Shown one piece after another: positions 1 through 5,078 of a stretch of DNA of 5,078 nucleotides. The stretch is from Bacteroidota bacterium (GTDB lineage: Bacteria > Bacteroidota > Bacteroidia > Chitinophagales > Chitinophagaceae). Under the pieces are notes generated by a model, which was not told the origin of the DNA, ran no database searches, and saw only the letters and a program-made list of their open reading frames with translations. The translations under genes and the position numbers were made by a program. Where the stretch lies: contig JAGWTX010000211.1 in NCBI GenBank assembly GCA_028875955.1, forward strand, positions 1-5,078, written 5' to 3'. Position 1 is the first letter of the stretch. Every line of letters begins with the position of its first letter.

Positions 1-714
1 CGGCTGCAATTTGTGTATGAGTGAATAGATCTCATCATAATGCCAGTTTACTTTTGACTGGAGCGATTTATCATGGTCATTATCCAGCTGATCCCAATGG
101 CCGTCGAACCAGATACCGGAGATCTCACCATATTGAGTCAGCAATTCGGTGAGCTGTGCTTTCATAAACCGGATATAACTATCCCAGTTGCTTTTACCCG
201 TTCTTCCGGTACCCTTCCCGGTTTTTCCGGTTTCCCACTGGTAATCGCTGCGATACCAATCCAACAGGGAATAATAACAGAATAATTTGATCCCTTGTTT
301 ATGACACTCATCCGCCAGCTGACGCAATGCATCTTTGCCGTAATGGGTATTGGTGATTTTCCAATCGGATTGTTGGGTGTCCCAGTTGCTGAAACCGTCG
401 TGGTAACGCGTAATAAAAGTGATGTATTTCATACCGGCATTCTTAGCCGTGGCCACCCATTTTTTTGCATCAAAGTCAACCGGGTTAAAGACCTGAAGCA
501 GATGGGAGTATTCATCCACATGTATGTTCCGGTTATTCATAACCCATTCGCCGCTACCCAACACGCTGGAAGCCCCCCAATGGATAAACATGCCGAATTT
601 CATGTCCTGGAACTGTTTCCTGGCGGCAAGGTTTTCCGGTGTTGGCGTATAGGTTTGTGCCTGCAGCAGCAGGATGGTAAAAGAAAAAAGCAGGATACTG
701 AATATTTTTTTCAT
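1..714 (-). CDS. Alpha-L-fucosidase, glycoside hydrolase family 29, N-terminal part (cut by the window edge)
   Basis: Secreted retaining exo-glycosidase predicted to release terminal L-fucose from glycans. Only the first 238 residues are present; the frame is open to base 1, and family members are usually about 430-500 residues, so the acid/base region and any C-terminal domain lie outside. Residues 1-19 form a signal peptide (MKK start, Leu/Phe-rich core, likely cleavage at QA|Q) with no lipobox Cys, so periplasmic or exported rather than a lipoprotein. GH29 marks in order: FGMFIHWG (40-47), GEW (55-57), a HDGF motif within TRYHDGF (102-108), YYSLLDW (147-153) and GIWFDG (200-205), where D204 aligns with the catalytic nucleophile. 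A TGK-rich loop (residues 162-174) sits before the nucleophile strand. The base before HDGF codes Tyr where many GH29 enzymes have His. The start ATG at 714-712 is 9 bases past the SDR stop, so this is the last operon gene visible. Family assignment is firm; linkage specificity cannot be read. Confidence 0.93.
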   Translation of the reverse strand, partial: MKKIFSILLFSFTILLLQAQTYTPTPENLAARKQFQDMKFGMFIHWGASSVLGSGEWVMNNRNIHVDEYSHLLQVFNPVDFDAKKWVATAKNAGMKYITFITRYHDGFSNWDTQQSDWKITNTHYGKDALRQLADECHKQGIKLFCYYSLLDWYRSDYQWETGKTGKGTGRTGKSNWDSYIRFMKAQLTELLTQYGEISGIWFDGHWDQLDNDHDKSLQSKVNWHYDEIYSLIHKLQP

Positions 715-723
715 GGCATTCTA

Positions 724-1488
724 TTAACTGTTTAGTTTGATAAACCCACCGTCAATCGGATAGTCATTCCCAGTAATGAATCCTGCCTCATCACTGCACA
801 AATACAGTGACAGGGCGGCTACTTCTTCCACCGACCCCATCCGGCCAATGGGTTGAGAGCGGGATAATTTCTCAAACATTTCCGTTTCCTTACCCGGGTA
901 ATTCTTGGCGATAAAACCATCCACAAACGGGGTATGCACCCGGGCAGGTGAGATGGAATTGCACCGGATATTTTCATCCAGATAATCCTTGGCAACGCTG
1001 AGTGTCATGGCATATACCGCGCCTTTGCTCATACTATAGGCAAAGCGGTCATTGATGCCCACCAATGCAGCAATGGATGCCACATTCAGGATGACGCCTT
1101 TTTTTTGTGCCCTGAAAACCGGAATGGCTTCGTGGAGACAGTTGTAAACTCCCTTGATATTCACCTGGTAGATCCGATCAAAATCAGCTTCTGTTGTGGT
1201 ATCGGCTTTCCCGATATGGGCGATTCCGGCGCAGTTGACCAAAATATCAAAGGATCCGATGTCTTCCATTACCTTTTTTACAGCTGCCTGATCCGCCACA
1301 TTACAGGCATGTGCTTTTGCACGACCCTTGTCTGCCAGAATCTCCTGAACCGTTTCTTCTGCTGTTTGCATATTGAGTTCCAATACATGTACAAATGCAC
1401 CCTGTTTGGCAAAAAGAAGGGCGATGCCTTTTCCGATGCCGGATCCGCCTCCGGTAACCAGGGCGGTTTTCTGTTCCAATGAAAACAT
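724..1488 (-). CDS. Short-chain dehydrogenase/reductase (SDR), probable L-fucose or 2-keto-3-deoxy-L-fuconate dehydrogenase
   Basis: Cytoplasmic classical SDR of 254 residues, a normal length. The Rossmann glycine motif TGGGSGIG is at 12-19, NCAG at 85-88, the structural Asn at N110, and the catalytic Ser138, Tyr151 and Lys155 (YSMSK) are all present. E37 at the end of the second beta strand, where NAD-using SDRs carry an acidic residue, suggests NAD+ rather than NADP+. The C-terminus has the usual GxxxxIDGG pattern (240-248). Sequence alone does not give the substrate. Lying between a fucose permease/mutarotase pair and an alpha-L-fucosidase, it is inferred to oxidise L-fucose to the lactone or, as in the Xanthomonas-type L-fuconate pathway, 2-keto-3-deoxy-L-fuconate to its 2,4-diketo form. 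The start follows the mutarotase stop by 10 bases and the stop precedes the fucosidase start by 9, indicating co-transcription. The SDR call is very secure, the substrate moderate. Confidence 0.93.
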   Translation of the reverse strand: MFSLEQKTALVTGGGSGIGKGIALLFAKQGAFVHVLELNMQTAEETVQEILADKGRAKAHACNVADQAAVKKVMEDIGSFDILVNCAGIAHIGKADTTTEADFDRIYQVNIKGVYNCLHEAIPVFRAQKKGVILNVASIAALVGINDRFAYSMSKGAVYAMTLSVAKDYLDENIRCNSISPARVHTPFVDGFIAKNYPGKETEMFEKLSRSQPIGRMGSVEEVAALSLYLCSDEAGFITGNDYPIDGGFIKLNS

Positions 1489-1498
1489 GAATCGCTGT

Positions 1499-1834
1499 TT
1501 ATTTCAATGAAAAAATCTGTTCCATCAATACCCATTTCTCCCCCGGTTTGGCAAAGGGCAATGCCTGTTGAAAGTTCCACATGAGACTCTCCCATTCCTG
1601 CACTTTTTCGTTTTCGGCATCTGCTTTCGCCTTCGCTTCGAAACTGAACTGCTCGTTTACTTCCATGATCATGAATAACCGGTTGTGCAGGCGATAAATC
1701 TCCATCTGCTCAATACCTGCGGAACGGATGCTGTCCAGTATTTCCGGCCACACATTCCTGTGCCATTCCTCATAAACCCTGATCAATTCGGGATCATTGA
1801 TCAGATCCACTGCCAGTGCGTATCTTTTATGCAT
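1499..1834 (-). CDS. RhaM/COG3254-family sugar mutarotase, probable L-fucose mutarotase
   Basis: A 111-residue cytoplasmic protein of the L-rhamnose mutarotase family (ferredoxin-like fold, Pfam PF05336), which interconverts alpha and beta anomers of 6-deoxysugars. It matches E. coli RhaM as I recall it: YEEWHRNVWPEI (21-32) corresponds to the YQRRHNPIWPEL segment, so H25 aligns with the catalytic His22; EIYRL (45-49) supplies the conserved Tyr47; and the C-terminal QEWESLMW (79-86) carries the Trp pair region. Length is close to the family norm. Family annotation pipelines would call it L-rhamnose mutarotase, but no rhamnose genes (rhaA, rhaB, rhaD) are present, while fucP is 25 bases upstream and a fucosidase is two genes downstream. 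COG3254 proteins are known as L-fucose mutarotases in L-fuconate-pathway clusters, so L-fucose is the more likely substrate. The start ATG (1834-1832) has no Shine-Dalgarno sequence, as with its neighbours. Confidence 0.92.
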   Translation of the reverse strand: MHKRYALAVDLINDPELIRVYEEWHRNVWPEILDSIRSAGIEQMEIYRLHNRLFMIMEVNEQFSFEAKAKADAENEKVQEWESLMWNFQQALPFAKPGEKWVLMEQIFSLK

Positions 1835-1859
1835 ATCGCTGAATTTTTTATAAGAATGA

Positions 1860-3137
1860 TTATTCCACCACCAATGTCTCTTCCCGGATGACCTGTTCTT
1901 TTACGATATGTCCTTTCCAGCCATACCAGCCTACCACTGCAAAACAAATCAGGGGTACGATATAGCCAGTTTGGATGTTATGCGTAAGATCGCTGATATA
2001 CCCGAGAACGGGGGGCAATAAAGCGCCTCCCACGATGGACATGATGATCAGGCTACTCCCCAACTCAGTATCTGTTCCCAGGTTTTTGATACCCAATGAA
2101 AATATGGTGGGAAACATGATGGACATAAAAAATGCGATACCGATCACGGCATAAACGGGCAGCATGCCTTCTGCAGTTATCGCAACAACACACAGTGATA
2201 CACAAATGAATGCATAGATCGTAAGAAGCCTGGGTGGGGATACATAACGCATGACAAAAGTCCCGGCAAACCGGCCCACCATAAATGCCATACCACAGCC
2301 CCAGCCCAGGTAATCGGCCGCTTTGATCTTGTCAATACCCGCCGCCTTCACAGCATACAAAATAAAAAAACTGAATACGCAAACCTGTGCACCCACATAA
2401 AAAAACTGTGCAATCACGGCTCCCAACAGGTGTTTGTGATGCAGGGTATGCCGGATACTTTTTGAAGGAACGATACCTGATGTTTCCTTGATATCCGGAA
2501 GTTTCAGAAAGGCAAAGATCAAGGCAATGACAACAATGATGCAACCCAGCACAAAATAGGGGGTCTTTACGGATGCCGCTTCAGAAGCCAGTGCGATCTC
2601 ACGTGCTGTACTGCTCATGCCGGCCAGTGCTTCATCCGTATACCCTTTGGTAAGGATCATCCGGGCCCCGATAATCGGTGCCAGGGTCGCGGCCAGCCCA
2701 TTGAACGATTGTGCAAAATTGAGACGCTGGGTGGAAGTAGCCGGATCACCTAACAGGGAAGCATAGGGATTGGCGGCTGTTTCCAAAATGGTTAATCCGC
2801 AGGCGATGATAAAGAGCGCCATCAGGAAGAAGATATATTGTTGGGTATTGGCTGCCGGAATAAATAGAAAGGAACCGGTTGCAAATAAAAACAAACCCGT
2901 GATGATGCCTTTTTTATAGCCATATTTTTTCATGATAAATCCGGCCGGTAAAGCCATCAAAAAATAGGCAATGAATACAGCCGAATCCACAAGGGAGGAT
3001 TGTAAAGTGGACAGGCTGAACGACTTTTTCAGATGCGGGATCAGAATGGGATCCAGATTATGTACAAACCCCCACATAAAAAACAGCGAGGTGATCATGA
3101 TGAATGCAAATCTGGTTTTCTGTTGGGCTGGCTGCAT
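1860..3137 (-). CDS. fucP: L-fucose:H+ symporter FucP (MFS transporter)
   Basis: Inner-membrane proton-coupled importer of L-fucose, 425 residues, close to E. coli FucP (438). Twelve hydrophobic segments are visible, roughly 10-28, 46-66, 76-95, 101-122, 141-163, 193-212, 237-263, 275-295, 302-321, 327-347, 360-381 and 390-410, with a polar central loop at 213-232. Alignment from memory to E. coli FucP is gap-free across key stretches: AGFIMKKYGYKKGIITGLFL (65-84), LETAANP (118-124, with E119 matching the essential Glu135), AQSFN (142-146, matching Gln159 and Asn162) and FPTIFSLGIKNLG (342-354). The proton-relay Asp46 position is occupied by P30, with Asp one place earlier (D29). It is the first gene of the minus-strand operon; the start ATG (3137-3135) is followed by a short polar N-terminus before the first membrane segment. 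Other deoxysugar or hexose transport by this clade is possible, but the neighbouring fucosidase supports L-fucose. Confidence 0.94.
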   Translation of the reverse strand: MQPAQQKTRFAFIMITSLFFMWGFVHNLDPILIPHLKKSFSLSTLQSSLVDSAVFIAYFLMALPAGFIMKKYGYKKGIITGLFLFATGSFLFIPAANTQQYIFFLMALFIIACGLTILETAANPYASLLGDPATSTQRLNFAQSFNGLAATLAPIIGARMILTKGYTDEALAGMSSTAREIALASEAASVKTPYFVLGCIIVVIALIFAFLKLPDIKETSGIVPSKSIRHTLHHKHLLGAVIAQFFYVGAQVCVFSFFILYAVKAAGIDKIKAADYLGWGCGMAFMVGRFAGTFVMRYVSPPRLLTIYAFICVSLCVVAITAEGMLPVYAVIGIAFFMSIMFPTIFSLGIKNLGTDTELGSSLIIMSIVGGALLPPVLGYISDLTHNIQTGYIVPLICFAVVGWYGWKGHIVKEQVIREETLVVE

Positions 3138-3239
3138 CGTAAGACAGATTGATTATTTCGGAATGAAAATAACTCAAATCAGCTATAAGATACTGTATGT
3201 GAAGGCATTTTTCTTTCGCTTCCGAATGCAAATACCCGT

Positions 3240-3256
3240 TCGTTTTACGAAAACGA
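3240..3256. repeat. Inverted repeat, 7-bp arms with 3-base spacer, candidate operator
   Basis: TCGTTTT-ACG-AAAACGA is an exact hyphenated palindrome 103 bases upstream of the fucP start codon. The size and symmetry would suit a homodimeric repressor or activator of the LacI or GntR kind, families that often control sugar operons. The side facing fucP is not a T run, so it is not an intrinsic terminator for the upstream methyltransferase gene. The function is inference only. Confidence 0.45.
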
Positions 3257-3269
3257 TGTAGTAATCCGC

Positions 3270-3281
3270 AACAGATCTGTT
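3270..3281. repeat. Perfect 12-bp palindrome abutting the methyltransferase stop codon
   Basis: AACAGATCTGTT is fully self-complementary with no spacer and begins at the base directly after the TAG stop of the methyltransferase gene (minus strand). It lies 13 bases from the 3240-3256 dyad. It cannot form a stable hairpin because it lacks a loop, so a protein-binding site or chance is more likely than a terminator. Confidence 0.35.
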
Positions 3282-4475
3282 CTAGGTTGCCGGGGAAACG
3301 GGAACCTGTTTGTCTTCTCTTTTGGTTCCGGCATATAATTCATATTCGAGTAAACGGCAATCAATGGTGGCATTGAAAAATTCCATTTTCCGGGAAGGTT
3401 TCAAACGGATTTTTTTAGCCAGATCCAGATTACCGGTAAATACATAACCGGTATAACCCCTGCATTTGTTTTTCAGGAAATCACCCATGGCTGCATAGGT
3501 AGCATTCAGTTCGATCTCATCCCCCAGCCTTTCCCCGTATTCGGGGTTAAACATGATCACTCCTTTGGGATCTTCGGGTATCTCGGTATGTTCAAAATTG
3601 CAAACCTGAAAATGGATGAATTCTTCCACTCCGGCAGCCACTGCATTGGTCCTGCTTGTGGTAACCGCCAGTTCACTCCTGTCAGATGCAATGATTTTCA
3701 GACCGGGTATTTCTTTTACGGATGCTGCCAGCAAGGTTTTCTCTTCTTCATAAACAGCAGGGTCGTAACCTGTGAGATGCATAAATGCATATTGGCCACG
3801 CAAAAGCCCCGGTTTCCGTCCGGTTGCGATCAATGCCGCTTCAATGGCCAGGGTACCTGAGCCACACATCGGATTGACAAATGCTGATTTTCGGTCCCAT
3901 TTTGTGGATAAGATGGTTGCAGCCGCCAGCGCCTCCAGCATGGGTGCTTTACCGGGAAGTTTCCGGTAACCATGTTTGGCCAGGGTTTCGCCGGAAGTAT
4001 CCAGAAAAATCTCGGCTTCCTGGTGCTTCCAGAAAAGGTACACCACGGCACCCGTTAACCCGGAACCTGTGGAAGGCCGTTTGCCGGTTTTCTCCCGCAT
4101 CCGGTCAACAATCGCATCTTTTACCCGCAAATTGGCAAAGAGATTGGTCTGAATGGTGGGATGAAACACATTACTGGTCACTGAAAAATATCCATCCGCT
4201 GCCATCAGTTTTTCCCAGGGTAGGGTAACCAGTGCCTGGTACAATTCATCCGGATGATCACAGGCGAATGCCTTTAATGAATACATCACCTGACTGGCGC
4301 AACGAAGATGCAGGTTGAGCCGGATACAATCCTTCACCGTACCCATCAGTTCCACACCTGTTTGAAAAACACGTACCGGGGTAAACCCGAGTTCTTTTAC
4401 TTCAGCCGTCAATGCCGGGGCCAGCCATTTATGACAGGTAATGATAATGGAACGGGGTTGGGTAAACACTTGCAT
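3282..4475 (-). CDS. THUMP-domain class I SAM-dependent RNA methyltransferase, RlmL-like
   Basis: Predicted cytoplasmic rRNA guanine-N2 methyltransferase related to the N-terminal half of E. coli RlmKL (m2G2445 of 23S rRNA) and to YpsC-type proteins. Counting from the chosen start it has 397 residues, the usual size for the single-domain bacterial form. An N-terminal RNA-binding THUMP region covers about 55-160. The methyltransferase domain then shows NPMCGSGTLAIEAALIA (201-217, SAM-binding motif I), SDRSELAV (264-271, motif II region) and the catalytic NPPY-type motif as NPEYGERLG (310-318). The open frame runs back to an ATG at 4598, but the extra 41 residues are Cys/Trp-rich, overlap the divergent promoter and sigma gene start, and do not resemble the family; the conserved protein begins at MQVFTQ (4475), with an alternative ATG at 4487. 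It has no evident tie to the fucose genes. The exact target nucleotide is not certain. Confidence 0.92.
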   Translation of the reverse strand: MQVFTQPRSIIITCHKWLAPALTAEVKELGFTPVRVFQTGVELMGTVKDCIRLNLHLRCASQVMYSLKAFACDHPDELYQALVTLPWEKLMAADGYFSVTSNVFHPTIQTNLFANLRVKDAIVDRMREKTGKRPSTGSGLTGAVVYLFWKHQEAEIFLDTSGETLAKHGYRKLPGKAPMLEALAAATILSTKWDRKSAFVNPMCGSGTLAIEAALIATGRKPGLLRGQYAFMHLTGYDPAVYEEEKTLLAASVKEIPGLKIIASDRSELAVTTSRTNAVAAGVEEFIHFQVCNFEHTEIPEDPKGVIMFNPEYGERLGDEIELNATYAAMGDFLKNKCRGYTGYVFTGNLDLAKKIRLKPSRKMEFFNATIDCRLLEYELYAGTKREDKQVPVSPAT

Positions 4476-4480
4476 GGATA

Positions 4481-4488
4481 CAAACATA
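4481..4488 (-). promoter_or_regulatory. Possible Bacteroidota -7 element for the methyltransferase gene
   Basis: On the minus strand TATGTTTG is an exact match to the Bacteroidota consensus TAnnTTTG, ending 5 bases before the start codon at 4475. If real, transcription would begin at or just around the ATG, giving a leaderless or nearly leaderless mRNA and ruling out the upstream start codons. No TTG-type -33 element lies 19-21 bases upstream, and such an 8-mer can occur by chance, so confidence is low. Confidence 0.25.
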
Positions 4489-4507
4489 AGCGATATTTTG
4501 CTGCACC

Positions 4508-4519
4508 TTATCCGGATAA
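4508..4519. repeat. Perfect 12-bp palindrome in the divergent intergenic region
   Basis: TTATCCGGATAA is fully self-complementary and lies in the 113-base gap between the divergently transcribed methyltransferase (start 4475) and sigma factor (start 4589) genes. It shares its last base with the adjacent dyad at 4519-4534. The location suits a binding site acting on either promoter; no regulator can be named. Confidence 0.4.
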
Positions 4520-4534
4520 ACCGGAGTGCCGGTT
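4519..4534. repeat. Inverted repeat with 6-bp arms and 4-base loop
   Basis: AACCGG-AGTG-CCGGTT forms an exact stem with a tetraloop, abutting the 4508-4519 palindrome. With that palindrome it places three CCGG cores at 4512, 4521 and 4529. It lies 54 bases upstream of the sigma factor start. No T run follows on either side, so it is not an intrinsic terminator; an operator or a 5' leader hairpin is possible. Confidence 0.4.
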
Positions 4535-4588
4535 GAATCCATTGGCAGAAACACAATAATTCGCTATTTTCGAAAGATATTAGCCAGT

Positions 4589-5078
4589 ATGCCTTCAACT
4601 CTTCTCAACCCGGATCAATGGGTTTCCTTATACGCAGACGCATTGTACAGTTATACGCTACCCAGGGTAAATGATACTGCGCTGGCTGAAGATCTTGTGC
4701 AGGAAACTTTTTTAAGTGCCTGGAAGGCCCGCGAAAGCTTCAAGGGGGATGCATCTGAAAAAAGCTGGTTATACACCATCTGCAAAAACAAAATCATTGA
4801 TTATTACCGGAAGAAAGCCAGGGATATTGTTCAGCCCATGTCTGAAAGTTCCCCAACCGACCAGTTTTTTGATGAAGCCGAACACTGGACACAGGAAGAC
4901 AAACCTGCCGATTGGGGTGCTGGTTTTGAAGAGAACATGGATAAAAAGGAATTTTACAAAGCACTGGACGGCTGTAAAAAGAAACTGCAACAGATCCAAC
5001 AGGCTGTGTTTTCGATGAAATACCTGGAAGACCTGGATTCTGCCGAAATCTGTAAGGCATTGGGCATCACTTCGTCTA
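4589..5078 (+). CDS. ECF-type RNA polymerase sigma-70 factor (3' end beyond the window)
   Basis: A sigma factor that would direct RNA polymerase to a specific promoter set. The first 163 residues are present, and roughly the last 20-30 are cut by the right edge. Region 2 (about 11-77) shows the core-binding helix EDLVQETFLSAW (34-45) and the region 2.3-2.4 block SWLYTICKNKIIDYYRKK (59-76). Region 4 starts near 124 with LQQIQQAVFSMKYLEDLDSAEIC (split here as residues 133-145 and 146-154) and breaks off in the helix-turn-helix at GITSS. The linker (about 83-116) is long, acidic and Trp-containing (EAEHW, ADWG), a pattern I recall from a Bacteroidota sigma group modelled as TIGR02943, an assignment I cannot check. 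It is divergent from the methyltransferase. An anti-sigma gene may follow outside. The ATG at 4589 gives the expected N-terminus; no Shine-Dalgarno sequence is present. Confidence 0.9.
   Translation, partial: MPSTLLNPDQWVSLYADALYSYTLPRVNDTALAEDLVQETFLSAWKARESFKGDASEKSWLYTICKNKIIDYYRKKARDIVQPMSESSPTDQFFDEAEHWTQEDKPADWGAGFEENMDKKEFYKALDGCKKKLQQIQQAVFSMKYLEDLDSAEICKALGITSS

Larger units (their letters stand above)
1..3137 (-). other. Predicted L-fucose utilisation operon (fucP - mutarotase - SDR - alpha-L-fucosidase)
   Basis: Four same-strand genes are separated by only 25, 10 and 9 bases with no terminator-like hairpin between them, so one transcript is likely. The order follows an import-and-oxidise logic with the polysaccharide-facing enzyme last. 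No regulator gene is present in the visible part, and neither FucI isomerase, FucK kinase nor FucA aldolase is seen. If the oxidative route is used, L-fuconolactonase, L-fuconate dehydratase and a 2,4-diketo-3-deoxy-L-fuconate hydrolase should follow to the left of base 1 or be encoded elsewhere. Co-transcription is inferred from spacing alone. Confidence 0.85.
3138..3281 (-). promoter_or_regulatory. Upstream region of fucP, expected to hold the operon promoter
   Basis: This 144-base AT-rich gap lies between the methyltransferase stop and the fucP start, both on the minus strand, and no open frame in it looks coding. I found no exact Bacteroidota -7 element (TAnnTTTG); the closest is a shortened TATTTG on the minus strand at about 3228-3233. 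Two perfect dyads lie at its upstream end (3240-3256 and 3270-3281), a plausible place for an operator. There is no Shine-Dalgarno sequence before fucP. No hairpin followed by a T run is seen, so how methyltransferase transcription ends is not apparent. Confidence 0.5.

Noticed and set aside
295..735. A 146-codon plus-strand open frame, with a smaller one at 73-285
   Set aside because: Both are antisense to the GH29 fucosidase, whose minus-strand frame carries a signal peptide and clear catalytic motifs. The plus-strand translations resemble no family I know.
1278..1595. A 105-codon minus-strand open frame bridging the mutarotase and SDR genes
   Set aside because: It overlaps both well-supported genes in another frame, spans their junction and has no recognisable domain.
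1499..1834. Rhamnose catabolism as the role of the mutarotase and the operon
   Set aside because: The family name suggests rhamnose, but the permease matches FucP over many diagnostic stretches and the hydrolase is a GH29 fucosidase; no rhamnose-specific gene is present.
3153..3172. TTATTT ... AAATAA inverted repeat with an 8-base spacer just upstream of fucP
   Set aside because: The arms are only A and T in an AT-rich leader, so a chance match is likely.
3270..3281. Intrinsic terminator after the methyltransferase stop codon
   Set aside because: The palindrome has no loop and no downstream T run on the minus strand; the 3240-3256 dyad also lacks a T run.
3588..4228. Several plus-strand open frames of 65-115 codons
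   Set aside because: All are antisense to the conserved SAM-binding and THUMP parts of the methyltransferase, and their translations look random (Pro/Arg/Cys-rich).
4794..5060. Minus-strand open frames opposite the sigma factor gene
   Set aside because: The plus-strand frame here has clear sigma region 2 and region 4 sequence; the antisense translations match nothing.
1..5078. Mobile element, CRISPR array, tRNA/rRNA gene, toxin-antitoxin or defence system
   Set aside because: No transposase, spaced direct repeats, RNA-gene signature or defence-type protein is seen; nearly all bases are accounted for by six metabolic or housekeeping genes.

Overview
The window looks like chromosomal DNA from a member of the Bacteroidota, probably the Chitinophagaceae/Sphingobacteriia side. 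This is inferred from three things: no gene has a Shine-Dalgarno sequence in front of its start; the FucP and RNA-methyltransferase proteins have Bacteroidota-style motifs (HNLDPILIPHL, NPEYGERLG); and the ECF sigma factor is of a type I associate with that phylum. Base composition is moderate and even. I see no mobile element, tRNA, rRNA or CRISPR array.

Positions 1-3137, minus strand: a compact L-fucose utilisation operon read right to left. The order is fucP (L-fucose:H+ symporter), a small RhaM/COG3254-family sugar mutarotase, an NAD-type short-chain dehydrogenase/reductase (SDR), and the N-terminal 238 residues of a secreted GH29 alpha-L-fucosidase that runs off the left edge. Gaps between the genes are 25, 10 and 9 bases. 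The implied flow is: the exported fucosidase frees L-fucose from glycans, FucP imports it with protons, the mutarotase interconverts its anomers, and the SDR carries out an oxidation. An SDR rather than FucI/FucK in this stretch suggests the oxidative (L-fuconate) route, but the lactonase, dehydratase and hydrolase that would prove it are not in the window.

Positions 3138-3281: a 144-base gap upstream of fucP, which should hold the operon promoter. It contains two exact dyads (3240-3256 and 3270-3281) that are candidate operator sites. No intrinsic terminator is visible.

Positions 3282-4475, minus strand: a THUMP-domain class I SAM-dependent RNA methyltransferase (RlmL-like), a housekeeping gene unrelated to fucose. 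Its true start is most likely at 4475; the open frame extending to 4598 does not look coding.

Positions 4476-4588: a 113-base divergent promoter region with two abutting CCGG-containing dyads. Positions 4589-5078, plus strand: an ECF-type sigma-70 factor cut by the right edge inside region 4.

Overall this is a conventional catabolic operon beside two core-type genes. I found no convincing new system. The points most worth checking are substitutions at known functional positions in FucP and in the fucosidase, and the unassigned palindromes.
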